Source: Manis javanica
Lineage: Eukaryota; Chordata; Mammalia; Pholidota; Manidae
Length of the DNA stretch: 64,000 nucleotides
Direction: 5' to 3'
NCBI RefSeq assembly: GCF_040802235.1
Contig: NC_133158.1
Span: 40,676,001 to 40,740,000, forward strand
Shown here: positions 61,100 through 64,000 of the stretch, piece after piece
Layout: the number at the start of each line of letters is the position of its first letter
How positions within the stretch are numbered: the first letter of the stretch is position 1
Translations under genes and position numbers: made by a program
The notes under the pieces: model-generated
Databases searched by the model: none
What the model was told of the DNA's origin: nothing
The model's input: the letters and a program-made list of their open reading frames with translations, nothing else

Positions 61100-63515
61100 C
61101 TGAGATAGAGCAGAGGGGAAATGAGGTGGTGGCCCGCAGGACCCATCTGCCTACCAGTCTGCACACCTTCCTACCTGCCTGAGCCTTGCCCCAGCTGTGG
61201 TCCCAGGCAGGCTGGAGCCCCTGCACCCGAGGGCGGTTGCCCATCCATGATGTAGCAGCCTGAGAAGGAGCCCAGTCTAGCCCACCATGGCCCAAGGGCG
61301 CCTGACAGTACAGGAGCCCCGAGACCAGGGGGCAGGCCTGGTCAGTGCGCAGGTGCACACACGGCGCTGCAGTCATGTTTCCGAGCATCAGCTCACTGCT
61401 TTCATTGTCCAAGAAGGAAAAAAGCCTCCACTACTGTAAAGGAGGCTTCAGGGGCAGCATAGCGCTCCCCCTGAGACAAGTCTGACATATAGAACAAGTC
61501 CCATGTTCCTAAGCCCAGTGCTCCTGGCCGGGACAGGTCTCCGTCACAGAAGACTGCCCTCAGTTCACAAATGCAAAAACAAACATGTGCACCCCACAAG
61601 GTCACCCACAGTGTCACCCTGGTGTCATCCATGGAGGCACATGCCCCCCATCGGGTGCTCCAAGGCATAGCAGGGGGCCTCTTGGAGCAAAAGAACAGGT
61701 CACAGGGCATCACTTCTCTCCTGCCCAGAAGCCCTTTCTGCCCACATCACCTTCCACCACCGTGAGGGTCACTCACAGCTGGCCTTTCTCTGCCCACCTA
61801 TCTGGCTTCAGCCTGAGGTCACTGCCCTCTGTGGAGCTACCGGCATTGGTCGGGGAGTGAGACACTGCCAGCTCTTAACTGGGCCACCTGGCCAGCCCTC
61901 TTCAGAGCCACTTAGCTCAGTGCTGGGCACTCAGGGTTGAGCCACCTGGCTGCTGACCTTGGGCAGACACCCTCAGCTACACCCAGAGCTCAGGCCACCC
62001 CTTCCCTGGCAGCTCCCTCCCTGCTTGCCCCTTGACCAGGCTCACTCCCAGCCCCCAAGCCCACTGGGAGGAAGGGTATAAGCCCTTGTGTGAGGGCACC
62101 ACGGTAACACAGAACCCGGGCGCAGCTGTGATAGCCCCTCTGCGGGGGGGATGGTTGGATCCGGGTGACCAGCACAGGCTGGGAGAGGCTGGGGGTGCAG
62201 CTAGGAGCCTCCATCGTGGTGGACACACACCTGGCAATGGCCCAGAAGCAGCAGAGGGGGCCTGGGGGAGCCTCCTTCCCAGAGAATGCCTGAGGGGTCA
62301 TGAGCTGGATGCAGGGGCTGGTGAGGCTTGGACAGAAAGGAGAGACCACCCGCTGCCCAGGGGCTGGGAGCTTGGCCGAGTGGCACTCACACCTAGTGCT
62401 GTGGAGGGCAGGACTTGGAGCGGTGGGATTGAATACTTGGGCACAGCCATTCCTAAGCAAGCTGCCCATGCAGCTTGGCTTCTCCTAAATGCTTACAGTG
62501 AAATCGAAATGGGGAGTGGCTGAGAGGTGGAGTTTCTAGTCAAAAAGGAAGCGGAACTTACAAATTTGGGAAATCCCCAGCCCATCCACACTGAAAGGAA
62601 TGAAAAGGCTTTCCTCAGGAGAGCAGACAAAGCGTGTGGCACATTTCACACAGATGTCAGACTGATGGCCACCCCAGGAAGCTGGTGCTTTCATCTGGAC
62701 GGTAGGGACACAGTCAGCCCCATCCACAGCAGCAGTAATGACCCGAGGCATTTCAGAGGTCATGGGGCTGCCACCATCACAGGCCCCAAGTGTGAGGGCC
62801 TAGGGGCAGAACGATTTCAAAGGAATTGTGGGGCACTGAAGGCTGGAACCCAGGCCATGGGTCCGCAGCCTCTCACCCCTCCCGTTATGGGCTCAGCTCC
62901 TCGAACTCTAGCACTGAGCCGCGTAGTGGCCCCAAGCATGGCCCAGCAAGGCCTGGCATGGTGACACCTATGGGATGCTGTCTCTGCCCGCATGAAGAGT
63001 GTTCACGTCTGGGGGTCACGGTGCCTCTCCCCGGATGTGAAGGATGGGACCACCTAGCACCTTGGGCACCAGACCTAGCAGAGCCACCACCAGGGCAGTG
63101 CCAATGGAGCCGTAGCAGGGGCAACCCCAGACCCAGGGAGCCACGGGATGTGCTTCCAGCCCAGGAGAGCTGCGGATGCAGATGGGGCCGCCCCCAGCAG
63201 AGCCATCAGAGGGGGACCACCACCCCAGGGGTGTAAGGTTCCAGACTTGCTTGGCCCTGGGACCCCTTCCTTCTTCCCCACCGCTCCCTCTGGGCTGGGC
63301 CTGTCTGTCCTGTGCTGTCCAGGTTCCGCACCCAGGCTCGCAGCTGGAGAGGAGTTGGCCTCAGCGTGAATGCACCTGAGCCTCACCCAGACCTGATTTG
63401 GGTGAGGTGGAGGCAAGACTCCAGAGTGACGCTGGGATGAGGGAGACCTGGGGGCAGCTGGGATGGGCGGGTGTGTTTATGAGCAAGAAGGTCATGAGAT
63501 TGTGGGGTCAGGGGC
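61100..63515. other. TRPM2 upstream flank, no gene recognised
   Basis: Expected to hold or approach the noncoding first TRPM2 exon and promoter, but no CpG island, TATA box or clear donor could be assigned. No repeat family recognised with confidence. Confidence 0.4.
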
Positions 63516-63842
63516 AGAGTGCTAAGGTCTGAATGTGTTCCCCTAAATTTCCAATGTCAAAACCTTGTCCCCAAGGTGATGGTATTAGGAGGCAGGGTCT
63601 CTGGGAGGTGCTGAGGTCCTGATGGGACTTGCCTCTATCAGGGGGTCCCCAAAGAGCCCCCTTTGCCCTCCACTGTGTGAGAACACACAGAGATGTCTGC
63701 AGCCTGGAAGGGGACCTGGCCCACCGTGTTGGCACCCTGATCTGGGACTTCCAGCCTCCAGAGCTGTGAGAGATGAACCTCGGATGTTCATGAGCCCTGC
63801 AGCCGTGGTATTTTACAGCAGCCAGGTGGTAGAACCGAGACA
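63516..63842 (+). mobile_element. MaLR-type (MLT1-like) LTR remnant
   Basis: TCTGAATGTGTTCCCCTAAA, GGTGATGGTATTAGGAGGCA, CTGGGACTTCCAGCCTCCAG and GTGGTATTTTACAGCAGCC follow the MLT1 order in plus orientation. Confidence 0.75.
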
Positions 63843-64000
63843 TTGCAGGAGCCAGAGCTGGCTAGGGGTCCCGGGGGCTTCCCAGCACACACTCAGGAGG
63901 GCAGAGGTTACTGTGCCCCATACCTGGGGGGCCCTCACAGGGTGTCTGCTGTCCTACACAGGAGCTCGCCCGGCCTCCTCACCCCCACCTACCCCCACCC
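63843..64000. other. Right edge, nothing recognised
   Basis: GC-rich unique sequence, no feature. Confidence 0.4.

Overview
This window is nuclear DNA from a placental mammal. It shows long GT-AG-split coding blocks, several generations of LINE-1, MaLR and Tigger-like relics, a CpG-island promoter, a processed pseudogene and simple-sequence arrays. The species cannot be fixed from sequence alone. No primate Alu, rodent B1/B2, carnivore, ruminant or horse tRNA-type SINE was recognised. The youngest L1 3' end and the retroposon at 7.3-7.9 kb recall elements I associate, weakly and from memory, with pangolin genomes.

One gene fills most of the window. TRPM2 lies on the minus strand from an initiator ATG at 60984 to a TGA at 11572. 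It encodes the calcium-permeable, ADP-ribose-gated melastatin channel. I could read all 32 coding exons; every intron is GT-AG and every exon phase closes. The sum is 4470 bp, or 1489 residues plus stop, against 1503 in human from memory. Exons 1-14 encode the cytosolic MHR region with the N-terminal ADP-ribose site. Exons 15-20 encode S1-S6 and the pore, exon 21 the TRP helix, exons 22-24 a coiled-coil stretch and exons 25-32 the NUDT9-homology domain. The gene looks functional and its Nudix motif is degenerate.

Left flank: a CpG island (about 420-1400) carries a minus-strand splice donor at 797. It is best read as the noncoding first exon and promoter of LRRC3, the gene I recall lying just downstream of TRPM2 in human; its coding exon would lie beyond the left edge. 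Between the two genes sit an ancient minus-strand L1 (about 1566-6710) interrupted by an ABRAXAS1 processed pseudogene (2729-4238) and an LTR-like segment, then a poly(A)-tailed retroposon with a clear target-site duplication (7247-7929), a (GT)n tract and a MaLR LTR.

Introns: the largest (51714-60060) holds a young L1 nested in an older L1, a (GGAA)n tract and a regular 20-bp minisatellite. Others hold a MaLR LTR-internal-LTR element (45.4-47.6 kb), a Tigger-like DNA-transposon relic (39.5 kb), a CpG-rich segment (37.5-38.3 kb), a G-rich 17-bp-unit array inside a 634-bp intron (29.6-30.0 kb) and a (GGAT)n array (19.0-19.5 kb). The sizeable intronic retroelements run antisense to TRPM2. Right flank (61.1-64 kb): no gene recognised, one MaLR LTR remnant.

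I did not find an undescribed biological system. The points most worth following are protein-level departures at ADP-ribose-contacting and Nudix positions, two overlapping splice donors at the end of exon 31, the intragenic CpG-rich segment and the unclassified retroposon.
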